NCBI GenBank assembly: GCA_046484535.1
Contig: JAWOIT010000024.1
Location: forward strand, 1 to 8,825
Direction of reading: 5' to 3'
DNA from: JAPHTQ01 sp046484535
GTDB lineage: Bacteria; Pseudomonadota; Gammaproteobacteria; Thiohalomonadales; Thiohalomonadaceae
Length of the DNA stretch: 8,825 bases
Position 1 is the stretch's first letter. Each line of letters begins with the position of its first letter. Of this stretch, positions 1-6,409 are shown piece after piece. The notes under the pieces were generated by a model, which did no database searches, had not been told where the DNA came from, and worked only from the letters and a program-made list of their open reading frames with translations. A program made the translations under genes and the position numbers.

Positions 1-107
1 GTGGTGCGATCGCCCTCGCTGTTTTCGATAACGCGCGGCTTGCCGCCCTCCATCACTGCAACACAGGAGTTGGTTGTACCCAAATCGATACCGATAATTT
101 TACCCAT
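1..107 (-). CDS. dnaK: DnaK (Hsp70 chaperone), N-terminal 35 codons only
   Basis: Hsp70 chaperone, an ATP-dependent cytoplasmic protein-folding machine that works with DnaJ and the nucleotide exchange factor GrpE. Only the N-terminus is in the window; the rest lies beyond the left edge. The visible protein begins MGKIIGIDLGTTNSCVAVME, which carries the Hsp70 phosphate-1 signature IDLGTTNS at residues 7-14 of the actin-like ATPase domain, followed by KPRVIENSEGDRT. The ATG at 107-105 is preceded by a GGAGAG ribosome binding site at 115-120 on the complement. It lies 85 bp downstream of grpE on the same strand, the standard hrcA-grpE-dnaK order, so it is probably co-transcribed. The family assignment is secure; everything beyond residue 35 is unseen. 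Confidence 0.97.
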   Translation of the reverse strand, partial: MGKIIGIDLGTTNSCVAVMEGGKPRVIENSEGDRT

Positions 108-192
108 AGTTTCACTCTCCAGATTTTTCGTTTTCCCCATTTTTTAGGGGAGAATAATTTCTATGTTTTTAATAAGGTCTTTAACTGTAAAA

Positions 193-780
193 TCAAGCCT
201 TTTCATCGGCGGTCTTGCTGACCACGACCATCGCCGGGCGCAACAGGCGCTCATTCAGGACATAGCCTTTCTGCATCACCGTCATTACCGTATTGGGCTC
301 ATGTTCGGCGGACTCTTGCATGGTCATCGCCTGATGCCACTCCGGATTGAAAGCCTGCCCCTCCGGGTTAACCTCCACGATGCCGAACTTTTCCATCGCC
401 GAGCTCAACATCTTGAGCGTCAGTTCGGTACCCTCGCGCAGCTTGTCAGCCACCTCGTGGTCGCTGCCCTCGGCGGCGGCCAGGCCCATCTCCAGGCTGT
501 CCTTGACCGGCAGCAGCTCCTGGGCGAATTTTTCCAGTGCGAACTTGTGAGCACTCTCCACATCGCGCTGGGCGCGGCGTTGGGTGTTGTCCAGCTCCGC
601 CTGTAAACGCAGGGCCTTGTCCCAGTTCTCCTCCGCCTTGGCTTGTGCCTCCTCCAGCTGCTTGGTCAATGTCTCGATTGAGGCCTTCTCAGCTCCTTGA
701 CTCACCTCTTCAGCAGCCTCGACCCGGCCTTCGACAGCTGTTTCGCTTTCAGTCTCTGGAGACTTGCTCTTTTTGCTCAT
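193..780 (-). CDS. grpE: GrpE, nucleotide exchange factor for DnaK
   Basis: Cytoplasmic co-chaperone that releases ADP from DnaK and may act as a thermosensor. The protein is 195 residues, close to the 197 of the E. coli protein. The N-terminal 30 or so residues are acidic and low in complexity. A long heptad-rich helix follows at about 35-85 (LTKQLEEAQAKAEENWDKAL onward), matching the GrpE dimer coiled coil. The C-terminal beta domain contains the family pattern FNPEWHQAM at about residues 144-152, then a stretch ending in GYVLNERLLRPAMVVVSK. The ATG at 780 has GGAG seven bases upstream (788-791, complement). It sits between hrcA and dnaK. A sigma-32-like promoter lies just upstream at 854-881. 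Nothing is truncated or unusual. Confidence 0.98.
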   Translation of the reverse strand: MSKKSKSPETESETAVEGRVEAAEEVSQGAEKASIETLTKQLEEAQAKAEENWDKALRLQAELDNTQRRAQRDVESAHKFALEKFAQELLPVKDSLEMGLAAAEGSDHEVADKLREGTELTLKMLSSAMEKFGIVEVNPEGQAFNPEWHQAMTMQESAEHEPNTVMTVMQKGYVLNERLLRPAMVVVSKTADEKA

Positions 781-853
781 TCATATACTCCGTTACTATC
801 GAATTTCATGGTCGCCGACGACGGCGACAACATCGAAATAATTAATCCCCACA

Positions 854-881
854 ACATGGGGGTTATTTCATCTGATTCAAT
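854..881 (-). promoter_or_regulatory. Sigma-32-like heat-shock promoter for grpE(-dnaK)
   Basis: Read on the minus strand, the -10 element CCCCATGT (854-861) matches the RpoH consensus CCCCATNT exactly. Thirteen bases upstream is ATTGAAT (875-881), which matches five of seven bases of the CTTGAAA -35 element; the 13-base spacing is normal for sigma-32. The elements straddle the hrcA stop codon (863-865), so transcription would start near 847, leaving a leader of about 65 bases before the grpE ATG. The same bases contain a short imperfect inverted repeat (CCCC 847-850 with GGGG 858-861), but no T-run follows it, so I read the site as a promoter. The matches are visible; activity is inferred. 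Confidence 0.7.
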
Positions 882-1912
882 GACGCCCCCAAAAGTTGTG
901 CCGTGACATCAACAATGGGAATCACCCGATCATAGGCCATGCGGGTGGGGCCGATGACCCCAAGCACGCCCATCATCTCCCCCTCGACCTTGTAGGGTGA
1001 GGTCACCACACTGCACTCATCCAGCACCTCATAGCCCGATTCATCGCCAATGAACAGTTGCACACCATCGGCATGCAGGGCCTGATCCAGCAACTGCAGG
1101 ATGTCCCGTTTTTGGTTGAAGGCGTCAAACAGCTTGCGCAGCTTGTCCAGGTTAGCCATCTCATCATAGGACATCAGGTTGGTTTGACCATCCAATAGGT
1201 AGTCCCCTGACTGCTGTTCGGGGGTGAAGATGTGCTGCGCCATCTGCACCGCATCGGCCATGAGCTGGTTCATGTGGCTGCGGGTATCGTCCATCTCCCC
1301 CAGCAACGCCTGACGGGCCTGGTTAAGATCCCGACCGGCGCATACCTGGTTAAGATAGTTGGCGATCTGCTGCAACTCGGCTGATGAATAATTTCTTTTG
1401 GTCTGAATGATGCGGTTCTGCACCTCGTGCTCATTGACCACTACAATCACCAGAACGCGATTGTGGGAAAGCGGCAAAAACTCCAGCTGGCGCAGGGCGA
1501 CAAGTTTTCGCTTGGGTATCATGACCACCCCTGCCATGGAGGTAATCTCCGAGAGCTGACGTGAGGCGGTCGCAAGCAGTGCATCCGGATCGGAACTGCC
1601 GCCGATGCGCTGTTGCATCGCCTGGACCTGCGCCTTACCCAGCGGCTGGATGGTCAGCAGGCTGTCGACGAAAAGGCGGTAGCCCTTGATTGTGGGAATC
1701 CGGCCTGCGGAGGTATGGGGGGCGTGAATCAGCCCCAACTCCTCCAAATCGGACATCACATTGCGTATACTGGCGGGGCTCAACTCCAAGCCGGTCTCAC
1801 GGGAGAGGGTGCGGGAACCCACGGGCTGACCTTCCCGGATATACCGCTCAACCAGGTTTTTCAGCAACCGCCGGGCACGTTCGTTCAATTCTGAGCCGCT
1901 CATCGTCCTCAT
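863..1912 (-). CDS. hrcA: HrcA, heat-inducible transcription repressor
   Basis: Repressor of class I heat-shock genes. It binds CIRCE operators and depends on GroEL for correct folding in the species studied. With this start it has 349 residues, typical for the family. The N-terminus (LNERARRLLKNLVERYIREG, then QPVGSRTL) and the segment LSPASIRNVMSDLEELG form the winged-helix DNA-binding domain, roughly residues 8-80. A GAF-like central region and the C-terminal segment GVLGVIGPTRMAYDRVIPIV, near the end of the protein, are also typical. The start is uncertain: GTG at 1924, ATG at 1912 and ATG at 1903 are all in frame. I chose 1912 because GGAAGG lies just upstream, but 1903 (preceded by GAGG) is nearly as good. 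It is the first gene of the minus-strand heat-shock cluster and carries a perfect CIRCE in its own leader, which implies autoregulation. Confidence 0.96.
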   Translation of the reverse strand: MRTMSGSELNERARRLLKNLVERYIREGQPVGSRTLSRETGLELSPASIRNVMSDLEELGLIHAPHTSAGRIPTIKGYRLFVDSLLTIQPLGKAQVQAMQQRIGGSSDPDALLATASRQLSEITSMAGVVMIPKRKLVALRQLEFLPLSHNRVLVIVVVNEHEVQNRIIQTKRNYSSAELQQIANYLNQVCAGRDLNQARQALLGEMDDTRSHMNQLMADAVQMAQHIFTPEQQSGDYLLDGQTNLMSYDEMANLDKLRKLFDAFNQKRDILQLLDQALHADGVQLFIGDESGYEVLDECSVVTSPYKVEGEMMGVLGVIGPTRMAYDRVIPIVDVTAQLLGASLNQMK

Positions 1913-1955
1913 TCCACCTTCCACTGCCTATAGAACAGCGGGTCATATCGATTTA

Positions 1956-1982
1956 TTAGCACTCACCTGCATCGAGTGCTAA
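1956..1982. promoter_or_regulatory. CIRCE operator (HrcA binding site)
   Basis: A perfect inverted repeat: TTAGCACTC at 1956-1964, a nine-base spacer, then GAGTGCTAA at 1974-1982. It matches the published CIRCE consensus (TTAGCACTC-N9-GAGTGCTAA) at every position. It covers the expected transcription start of hrcA and lies 44 bp upstream of the chosen start codon, so bound HrcA would block transcription and the transcript would begin with a stable hairpin. It also sits between hrcA and the divergent nadK, about 100 bp from the nadK start codon. Confidence 0.97.
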
Positions 1983-1987
1983 TAGAA

Positions 1988-2015
1988 ATTATCCATTTAA
2001 CCGCACCGCTGTCAA
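1988..2015 (-). promoter_or_regulatory. Sigma-70 promoter of hrcA
   Basis: On the minus strand, a consensus -35 element TTGACA (2010-2015) is followed after 16 bases by GATAAT (1988-1993), which matches TATAAT at five of six positions. Initiation is expected near 1981, inside the left end of CIRCE as read in this direction. This is the classic arrangement for an HrcA-repressed vegetative promoter. The sequence matches are direct; promoter use is inferred. Confidence 0.8.
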
Positions 2016-2083
2016 GCCGCCCGTGACTAGTCGAGGTGCCGCTAACGTGTTAAGTTTCAGTGAGTTTTGGAGGATGCAACAAC

Positions 2084-2950
2084 GTGGACAGTTTTCAAAA
2101 AATCGGCATCATCGGCAAATACGCGGACAACAGTGTCAGCGAAACCCTGCGCGCCCTCACCGACTACCTGCAGACCCGCGAGGTGGAGGTGCTGCTGGAC
2201 GACGCAACCGCCGAATTCTGGCCCGGGCATGGGCAGAAGTTGGCCGGCCGCGACCAGCTTGGCAGCGAATGCGATCTGATCATCGTCGTCGGCGGCGACG
2301 GCACCTTTCTCAACGCCGCCCGCAGCCTGGCCAGCCACAATCCCGCCCTGCTCGGCCTCAATCTGGGCCGCCTCGGTTTCCTGACCGATATTTCCCCCGG
2401 CGAGATGACCGAGCGACTCGATGAGATCCTCGCCGGCCGTTATAACGAAGAGGAACGCTTTTTACTCCACTGCCGCATTCTACGGGAAGGTGAGTTGATC
2501 AGCGAAAGTGACGCCTTCAATGACGTAGTGGTACACAAATGGGACGTTGCGCGGATGATCGAGGTGGACACCTTCGTCAACGCCACTTTCGTCAACACGC
2601 TGCGCTCGGACGGCCTGATCGTCTCCACCCCTACCGGCTCCACCGCCTATGCACTCTCCGGCGGCGGCCCGATCCTGCAACCTTGCCTGAACGCGGTGAT
2701 CCTGGTCCCCATCTGCCCCCACACCATGAGCAACCGTCCTATCGTGGTCGATGCGGATACGGTCATCGAAATCGTGGTCAAGGGGCAGGCGCAGTCCCAC
2801 GCCCAGGTCAGCTGCGATGGTCAGATCAACCTGGGGCTGGTGGCGGGTGATCGGATCCAGATCCGCAAAAAAGAGCACACGGTGCGACTGATCCATCCCG
2901 ATGAGCATGATCACTTCCACATCCTGCGCGCCAAACTCAACTGGGGATAA
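2084..2950 (+). CDS. nadK: NAD kinase
   Basis: Phosphorylates NAD to NADP using ATP, the only route to cellular NADP; cytoplasmic. The product is 288 residues (E. coli 292). The diagnostic GGDGT motif is at residues 70-74, with the conserved aspartate D72. NLGRLGFLTDI follows. FNDVV includes N146 of the NAD-binding NE/ND motif, with Asp here where Glu is more common. The block VSTPTGSTAYALSGGGPI begins near residue 180, followed by VPICPHTMSNRPIVV. I chose the GTG at 2084 because GGAGG (2069-2073) lies ten bases upstream and the protein then starts right before the first beta strand (FQKIGIIGK). An in-frame GTG at 2060 would add eight residues but lies upstream of that ribosome binding site. 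It is divergent from hrcA and upstream of recN on the same strand, 95 bp away. Confidence 0.97.
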   Translation: MDSFQKIGIIGKYADNSVSETLRALTDYLQTREVEVLLDDATAEFWPGHGQKLAGRDQLGSECDLIIVVGGDGTFLNAARSLASHNPALLGLNLGRLGFLTDISPGEMTERLDEILAGRYNEEERFLLHCRILREGELISESDAFNDVVVHKWDVARMIEVDTFVNATFVNTLRSDGLIVSTPTGSTAYALSGGGPILQPCLNAVILVPICPHTMSNRPIVVDADTVIEIVVKGQAQSHAQVSCDGQINLGLVAGDRIQIRKKEHTVRLIHPDEHDHFHILRAKLNWG

Positions 2951-2956
2951 AAATAC

Positions 2957-3025
2957 CGTGAGATCGGGAAATCGGGAGATCGATGAGGAACACTCGAACC
3001 GGGTTTGAGATCCCGCGATCTCACG
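2957..3025. repeat. Imperfect inverted repeat containing octamer units, nadK-recN gap
   Basis: The left arm CGTGAGATCGGGA (2957-2969) pairs with the right arm TCCCGCGATCTCACG (3011-3025); the two differ only by a two-base insertion in the right arm. The left side is made of three tandem octamers, TGAGATCG, GGAAATCG and GGAGATCG (2959-2982). The right arm contains the exact reverse complement of the first unit. The same octamer family forms an array after smpB at 8486-8525. There is no T-run, so a rho-independent terminator is unlikely. The function is unknown; it may be a small dispersed intergenic repeat. Confidence 0.7.
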
Positions 3026-3045
3026 CCCTCACGTGGATTAACGTT

Positions 3046-4740
3046 ATGCTGAAACACCTACATATACGCAATTTTGCCATCGTTGAATCCCTGGAACTCG
3101 ACTTCCATGAGGGGATGAGCGTCCTCAGCGGTGAGACCGGTGCGGGCAAGTCGATCCTCCTCGGCGCCCTGGGTCTGACCCTGGGTGATCGTGCCGAGAG
3201 TGGCATCATCCGTCAGGGGGCCAACCGCGCCGAGATCAGCGCCGGCTTCGATATCCAGCACCTCCCCCACCTGAGCGCCTGGTTGGAAGAGCACGAACTG
3301 GAGATGGACGGCGAGTGCATCCTGCGCCGCACCATCAATGCCGACGGCCGTTCACGCGGCTACATCAACGGCCAACCGACGCCGGTGCAGACACTCAGGG
3401 AGCTCGGCGAGCAACTGGTCGACATCCATGGGCAACATGCCCACCAATCACTGCTCAAACGGGATGTGCAACGGGAGCTGCTGGACGCCTTCGCCGGTCA
3501 GCAACAACTGGCTAAAGAGACTGCCGCGACCTTTCGTTCCTGGCAACAACTGCAACAAGAGTATGAGGAACTGAGCCGCGCCAACAGCGAACGCGATGCC
3601 CGCCAGGAGCTGCTCCGCTATCAGGTGGAGGAGTTGGAGGCACTGAAGCTCGAGCCGGGTGAACTGGAGAAACTGGACCAGGAGCATGATCGCCTGGCCA
3701 ATGCCAGCCGACTGCTGGAAGGAACCCAGGCGGCGGTGAACCGCCTCTATGAGAGTGAGGAGCAGAGCGTTACCGGCCTGCTCGAGCAGACCCTGAGTGA
3801 ACTCCAGGAGCTGCGAAACTACGACAACGCCCTCGCCGGCAGCTGCGAGATGCTCGAAAGCGCCGTCATCCAGGCCAAGGAGGCCGCGGTTGAGCTACGC
3901 CACTATGCCGACGGCCTGGAGCTGGACCCGGAGCAGCTGCAGGAGGTTGAGCAGCGGCTATCGGCGATCCACGACCTGGCGCGCAAGCACCGGGTCGACC
4001 CCAAGGAGTTGCCTGCCCTGCTGGAGCAGTTGCAGGAGGAGCTGGCCGGGCTGGACAGTGCCGACAGCCGACTGCAGGGCATGCAGGCTGAGATCGAAAA
4101 GGCCCGGAACGACTATCACACCCGGGCCGAGAAACTGAGCAAAGGGCGCCGGACTGCGGCCAAAAAACTGGCCAGTGCTGTTTCAGATAACATGCAGGAA
4201 CTGGGGATGGGCGGCGGACGCTTTGATGTAGTACTCCAACCGCTGGAAAAAGGCCCCTCGGCCAATGGTCTGGAAAGTGTGGAGCTTCAAGTCAGCGCCA
4301 ACCCCGGTCAGCCGCTACGCCCACTCAACAAGGTCGCCTCCGGCGGTGAACTCTCGCGCATCAGCCTGGCCATTCAGGTCATCACCGCCGGCCAGGAGGG
4401 CATTCCCACCCTAATCTTCGACGAGGTGGATGTGGGTGTCGGCGGCGGTGTCGCCGAAATGGTCGGGCGCGAACTTCGCCAATTGGGTGAGAGCCGTCAG
4501 GTGCTCTGCGTCACCCATCAGCCCCAGGTGGCCGCACAGGGACATCACCACTTTCGCATCAGCAAGCAGACAACCAACGGGGAGACCCGTACGGATGTTG
4601 CGCCCATCGAGGGAGAGGTCCGCGTGGAAGAGGTGGCGCGCATGTCCGGCGGCGTGAACATCACCGGGCAGACCCTGGAGCATGCCCGCGAGCTCATTGC
4701 TCAGGCGCGACAAAAGGCACACAGCAAAAAGGCCGGCTGA
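3046..4740 (+). CDS. recN: RecN, SMC-like DNA repair ATPase
   Basis: SMC-family ATPase acting early in recombinational repair of double-strand breaks. It has 564 residues (E. coli 553). The protein opens MLKHLHIRNFAIVESLELDF and has a Walker A motif GETGAGKS at residues 29-36. A long Glu/Gln/Leu-rich coiled-coil region covers roughly 160-380. The ABC signature SGGELSR is at 432-438, Walker B LIFDEVD at 456-462, and the switch histidine motif CVTHQPQVAAQG follows. The start was set at ATG 3046 because homologues begin just before the first beta strand; an in-frame ATG at 2983 would translate the repeat and has no family match. The ribosome binding site is weak (GGA about nine bases upstream). 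I saw no clear LexA box upstream, although recN is SOS-controlled in E. coli. It ends in a terminator that overlaps the end of fur. Confidence 0.97.
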   Translation: MLKHLHIRNFAIVESLELDFHEGMSVLSGETGAGKSILLGALGLTLGDRAESGIIRQGANRAEISAGFDIQHLPHLSAWLEEHELEMDGECILRRTINADGRSRGYINGQPTPVQTLRELGEQLVDIHGQHAHQSLLKRDVQRELLDAFAGQQQLAKETAATFRSWQQLQQEYEELSRANSERDARQELLRYQVEELEALKLEPGELEKLDQEHDRLANASRLLEGTQAAVNRLYESEEQSVTGLLEQTLSELQELRNYDNALAGSCEMLESAVIQAKEAAVELRHYADGLELDPEQLQEVEQRLSAIHDLARKHRVDPKELPALLEQLQEELAGLDSADSRLQGMQAEIEKARNDYHTRAEKLSKGRRTAAKKLASAVSDNMQELGMGGGRFDVVLQPLEKGPSANGLESVELQVSANPGQPLRPLNKVASGGELSRISLAIQVITAGQEGIPTLIFDEVDVGVGGGVAEMVGRELRQLGESRQVLCVTHQPQVAAQGHHHFRISKQTTNGETRTDVAPIEGEVRVEEVARMSGGVNITGQTLEHARELIAQARQKAHSKKAG

Positions 4741-4752
4741 GCCAAGCGCTCA

Positions 4753-4807
4753 AGGCCGGCCTGCGGGCCGTTGCTACCGGGTTCAGGAAGACCGGCCTAC
4801 TTTTTTT
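4753..4807 (+). terminator. Rho-independent terminator of recN
   Basis: AGGCCGG (4753-4759) pairs perfectly with CCGGCCT (4792-4798), and after two bases a run of seven T follows (4801-4807). The 32-base loop is long, but a smaller hairpin nested inside it (CGGCC 4757-4761 with GGCCG 4766-4770) offers an alternative fold. The right arm and T-tract are also the last codons of the convergent fur gene; the T-run is antisense to the lysine codons near its C-terminus. On the minus strand no T-run follows the hairpin, so it would terminate only rightward transcription. Confidence 0.65.
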
Positions 4808-5228
4808 CCTTCTCCCGGCATTTGGGGCAGATCCCCTGAATGGTCAGGCTGTGATCGGTCATGGTATAGCCGTGTTTCCCGGCGATATCCTTTTGTCGTT
4901 GTTCGATGGTTTCATCAAAAAACTCATCCACCCTGCCACATTTGATACAGAGGATATGGTCGTGGTGATAACCCTCGTTGAGCTCAAACACCGAGTGTCC
5001 GCTCTCAAAGTGGTGGCGAAACACCAGCCCGGCGCTCTCAAACTGCGTGAGCACCCGGTAGACCGTCGCGATCCCGACATCCTCCCCACTCTCAAGAAGG
5101 GTCTTGTAGACATCCTCAGCGCTCATATGACGCATATCGGACTGTTCCAGGATCTCAAGGATCTTGATTCGCGGCAGGGTCGCCTTAAGACCCGCTTTCT
5201 TTAACTCCTGTGCACTTACTTCACTCAT
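4797..5228 (-). CDS. fur: Fur, ferric uptake regulator
   Basis: Iron-responsive dimeric repressor of iron uptake and related genes, using Fe(II) as co-repressor. It has 143 residues (E. coli 148). The N-terminal winged helix is clear: LKKAGLKATLPRIKILEILE, then SAEDVYKTLLESGEDVGIAT at about 36-55 with the recognition helix. The metal-binding motif HHDH is at 88-91, and two CxxC pairs, C94/C97 (CIKC) and C134/C137 (CPKC), are both present, unlike Fur variants that lack the second pair. The ATG at 5228 matches the family start; the ribosome binding site is weak. It is divergent from bamE with a 65-bp gap and convergent with recN. The next gene in this order in pseudomonads is also bamE (omlA), so the arrangement is conserved. 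Confidence 0.97.
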   Translation of the reverse strand: MSEVSAQELKKAGLKATLPRIKILEILEQSDMRHMSAEDVYKTLLESGEDVGIATVYRVLTQFESAGLVFRHHFESGHSVFELNEGYHHDHILCIKCGRVDEFFDETIEQRQKDIAGKHGYTMTDHSLTIQGICPKCREKEKK

Positions 5229-5257
5229 TACAGGTCGCAGCCCATTTCAGCTTTGTG

Positions 5258-5276
5258 TATCATTCCCCTAATTATC
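5258..5276. promoter_or_regulatory. Possible weak Fur box between fur and bamE
   Basis: Read on the minus strand, these 19 bases begin GATAAT and end AATGATA. They match the classical 19-bp Fur box (GATAATGATAATCATTATC) at 11 positions by my count, with a GGGG core that is atypical. Position between the divergent fur and bamE starts would suit autoregulation of fur. The match is marginal and could be chance in an AT-rich promoter region. Confidence 0.22.
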
Positions 5277-5293
5277 GGACGGCCCTAAACGAA

Positions 5294-5635
5294 ATGCAAA
5301 AGATTCTCATTTACCTGGCACTTCTTCTCACACTCACCGGTTGTGCTCACAAGATCGATATCCAACAAGGTAATGTTGTGAGCGAAGAACAGCTGTCACA
5401 ACTACAGATTGGTATGGACCGACGCCAAGTGCGTCAAATCATGGGTACACCCGTACTGACCGACCCTTTCCACCAGCAACGCTGGGATTATTACTACAGC
5501 ATGGAAAAGGGCGGAGAACTGATAGAACGTTACCGCGCAACCCTCCATTTTGAAGGCGAAGCGCTGGTGCGAATCGAACGGGTCGGACCGATCCCGGAAA
5601 AAGATCTGCCCCATATCGAACAAGAAGAAGATTAG
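5294..5635 (+). CDS. bamE: BamE (SmpA/OmlA), outer-membrane assembly lipoprotein
   Basis: Small lipoprotein of the BAM complex, which inserts beta-barrel proteins into the outer membrane; it stabilises the BamA-BamD contact. The product is 113 residues. It starts with a lipoprotein signal peptide, MQKILIYLALLLTLTGC, with lipobox LTGC and lipidated C17; Ala at +2 fits outer-membrane sorting. The mature part has the BamE pattern: SEEQLSQLQIGMDRRQVRQI, then MGTPVLTDPFHQQRWDYYYS, then a strand ending in LHFEGEALVRIE. An in-frame extension to 5210 would put about 28 residues before the signal peptide, so I set the start at ATG 5294. The ribosome binding site is poor. It diverges from fur and converges on rnfH, leaving only 17 bp between stop codons with no obvious terminator there. 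Confidence 0.94.
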   Translation: MQKILIYLALLLTLTGCAHKIDIQQGNVVSEEQLSQLQIGMDRRQVRQIMGTPVLTDPFHQQRWDYYYSMEKGGELIERYRATLHFEGEALVRIERVGPIPEKDLPHIEQEED

Positions 5636-5652
5636 CAGTGCCGTAAATCGGG

Positions 5653-5985
5653 CTATGTATCCTCTTTCTCGCTGTCACCCCCGCCCTTTTTCATCTTCTT
5701 GCCCTCTGCGGCACGCTGCCGCCGAACCTCCTTGGGATCGGCGATAAGGGGGCGGTAGATCTCCACCCGGTCCCTGGCCCGCAGCGGATTATCCAATTTG
5801 CTGAGCTTGCCGAAAATACCTACTTTCGCCTTATCCAGATCGATCTCGGGGAATTGCTCCAAAATTCCCGAACGCTCAATGGCGTTACGCAGGCTGGCCC
5901 CTTCCTCCACTTCCACCGGAATGATGACCTGAGTGTGAGGCAGAGCGTAAGCGACCTCCACCTGAATCGTCTTATTTTTTTCCAT
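5653..5985 (-). CDS. rnfH: RnfH/RatB family protein (UPF0125)
   Basis: Small ubiquitin-fold (beta-grasp) protein of the RnfH family, called RatB in E. coli, where it neighbours ratA; the biochemical role is not established. It has 110 residues. The family core is visible: IQVEVAYALPHTQVIIPVEV, then GASLRNAIERSGILEQFPEI, then KVGIFGKLSKLDNPLRARDR and VEIYRPLIADPKEVRRQRAA. The C-terminus is a charged Lys/Gly/Glu tail (KKMKKGGGDSEKEDT). The ATG at 5985 has GGTGGAAG just upstream and overlaps the last 14 bases of ratA in another frame. A longer frame reaching 6123 reads through ratA and its extra residues do not resemble the family. No rnf electron-transport genes are nearby, so the name reflects family membership only. 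Confidence 0.92.
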   Translation of the reverse strand: MEKNKTIQVEVAYALPHTQVIIPVEVEEGASLRNAIERSGILEQFPEIDLDKAKVGIFGKLSKLDNPLRARDRVEIYRPLIADPKEVRRQRAAEGKKMKKGGGDSEKEDT

Positions 5986-6409
5986 AGACTTCCACCGCTC
6001 TTGTGGAGAAGGAATCGACCAGTGTATTGGCAATCTGGCTAAAAATGGGCCCCATAGCCATACCAACCAGCTTATTGGAGAACTCAAAATCCAAATCCAG
6101 CGAGACCTTGCACGCCTGCTCACCCAAAGTATCGAAGCGCCAAAATCCTTCCAGGTGTTTAAAAGGCCCCTTTTCCAGCCGCATTTCGATCATCTTGTTT
6201 TTTTGCAGGCGGTTACAGGTGGTGAAGGACTTGCGCAGGCTGCCATGTGCAATCTCAATGGTAGCGCGGATCTCATCCTCGCTCTGCGAAAGCACCGTAG
6301 AAGAACGGCACCAGGGCAAAAACTGTGAATACGACGCCACATCATTCACCAAATCATACATTTCAGTGGCGCTGTATGGCACCAAAGCATTTTTACTAAT
6401 CGTGGTCAC
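5972..6409 (-). CDS. ratA: RatA, START/Coq10-fold protein
   Basis: Member of the polyketide cyclase/START superfamily (Coq10-like). E. coli RatA has been reported to bind 50S subunits and block 70S assembly, whereas Coq10 homologues bind ubiquinone. Which role applies here cannot be read from sequence. It has 145 residues. Family features: ALVPYSATEMYDLVNDVASY, SQFLPWC near residues 28-34, then GPFKHLEGFWRF and FEFSNKLVGMAMGPIFSQIA in the C-terminal helix region. The start is GTG at 6409, whose bases overlap the TGA stop of the upstream symporter gene (GTGA), which suggests translational coupling. It overlaps rnfH by 14 bases. The pair ratA-rnfH next to smpB is widely conserved in gammaproteobacteria. 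Confidence 0.93.
   Translation of the reverse strand: MTTISKNALVPYSATEMYDLVNDVASYSQFLPWCRSSTVLSQSEDEIRATIEIAHGSLRKSFTTCNRLQKNKMIEMRLEKGPFKHLEGFWRFDTLGEQACKVSLDLDFEFSNKLVGMAMGPIFSQIANTLVDSFSTRAVEVYGKK

Noticed and set aside
135..150. Small hairpin (CCCC/GGGG) in the grpE-dnaK gap as a terminator or dnaK promoter.
   Set aside because: The stem is only four to five pairs and no T-run follows on the minus strand. The CCCCAT heat-shock-like sequence there points the wrong way (+ strand).
2983..3045. In-frame upstream extension of recN by 21 codons from an ATG at 2983.
   Set aside because: The extension would translate part of the inverted repeat, has no family match, and RecN proteins begin just before the first beta strand (MLKHLHIRNF), which fits ATG 3046.
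5986..6123. Upstream extension of rnfH giving a 156-residue protein.
   Set aside because: The extra 46 codons lie out of frame within ratA and are Trp/Ser/Arg-rich without similarity to the family; ATG 5985 has a good ribosome binding site.
5653..6409. Calling ratA-rnfH a toxin-antitoxin module.
   Set aside because: E. coli names suggest it, but the pair is a widely conserved chromosomal gene set; RatA is a START/Coq10-fold protein and evidence that RatB/RnfH is an antitoxin is lacking.
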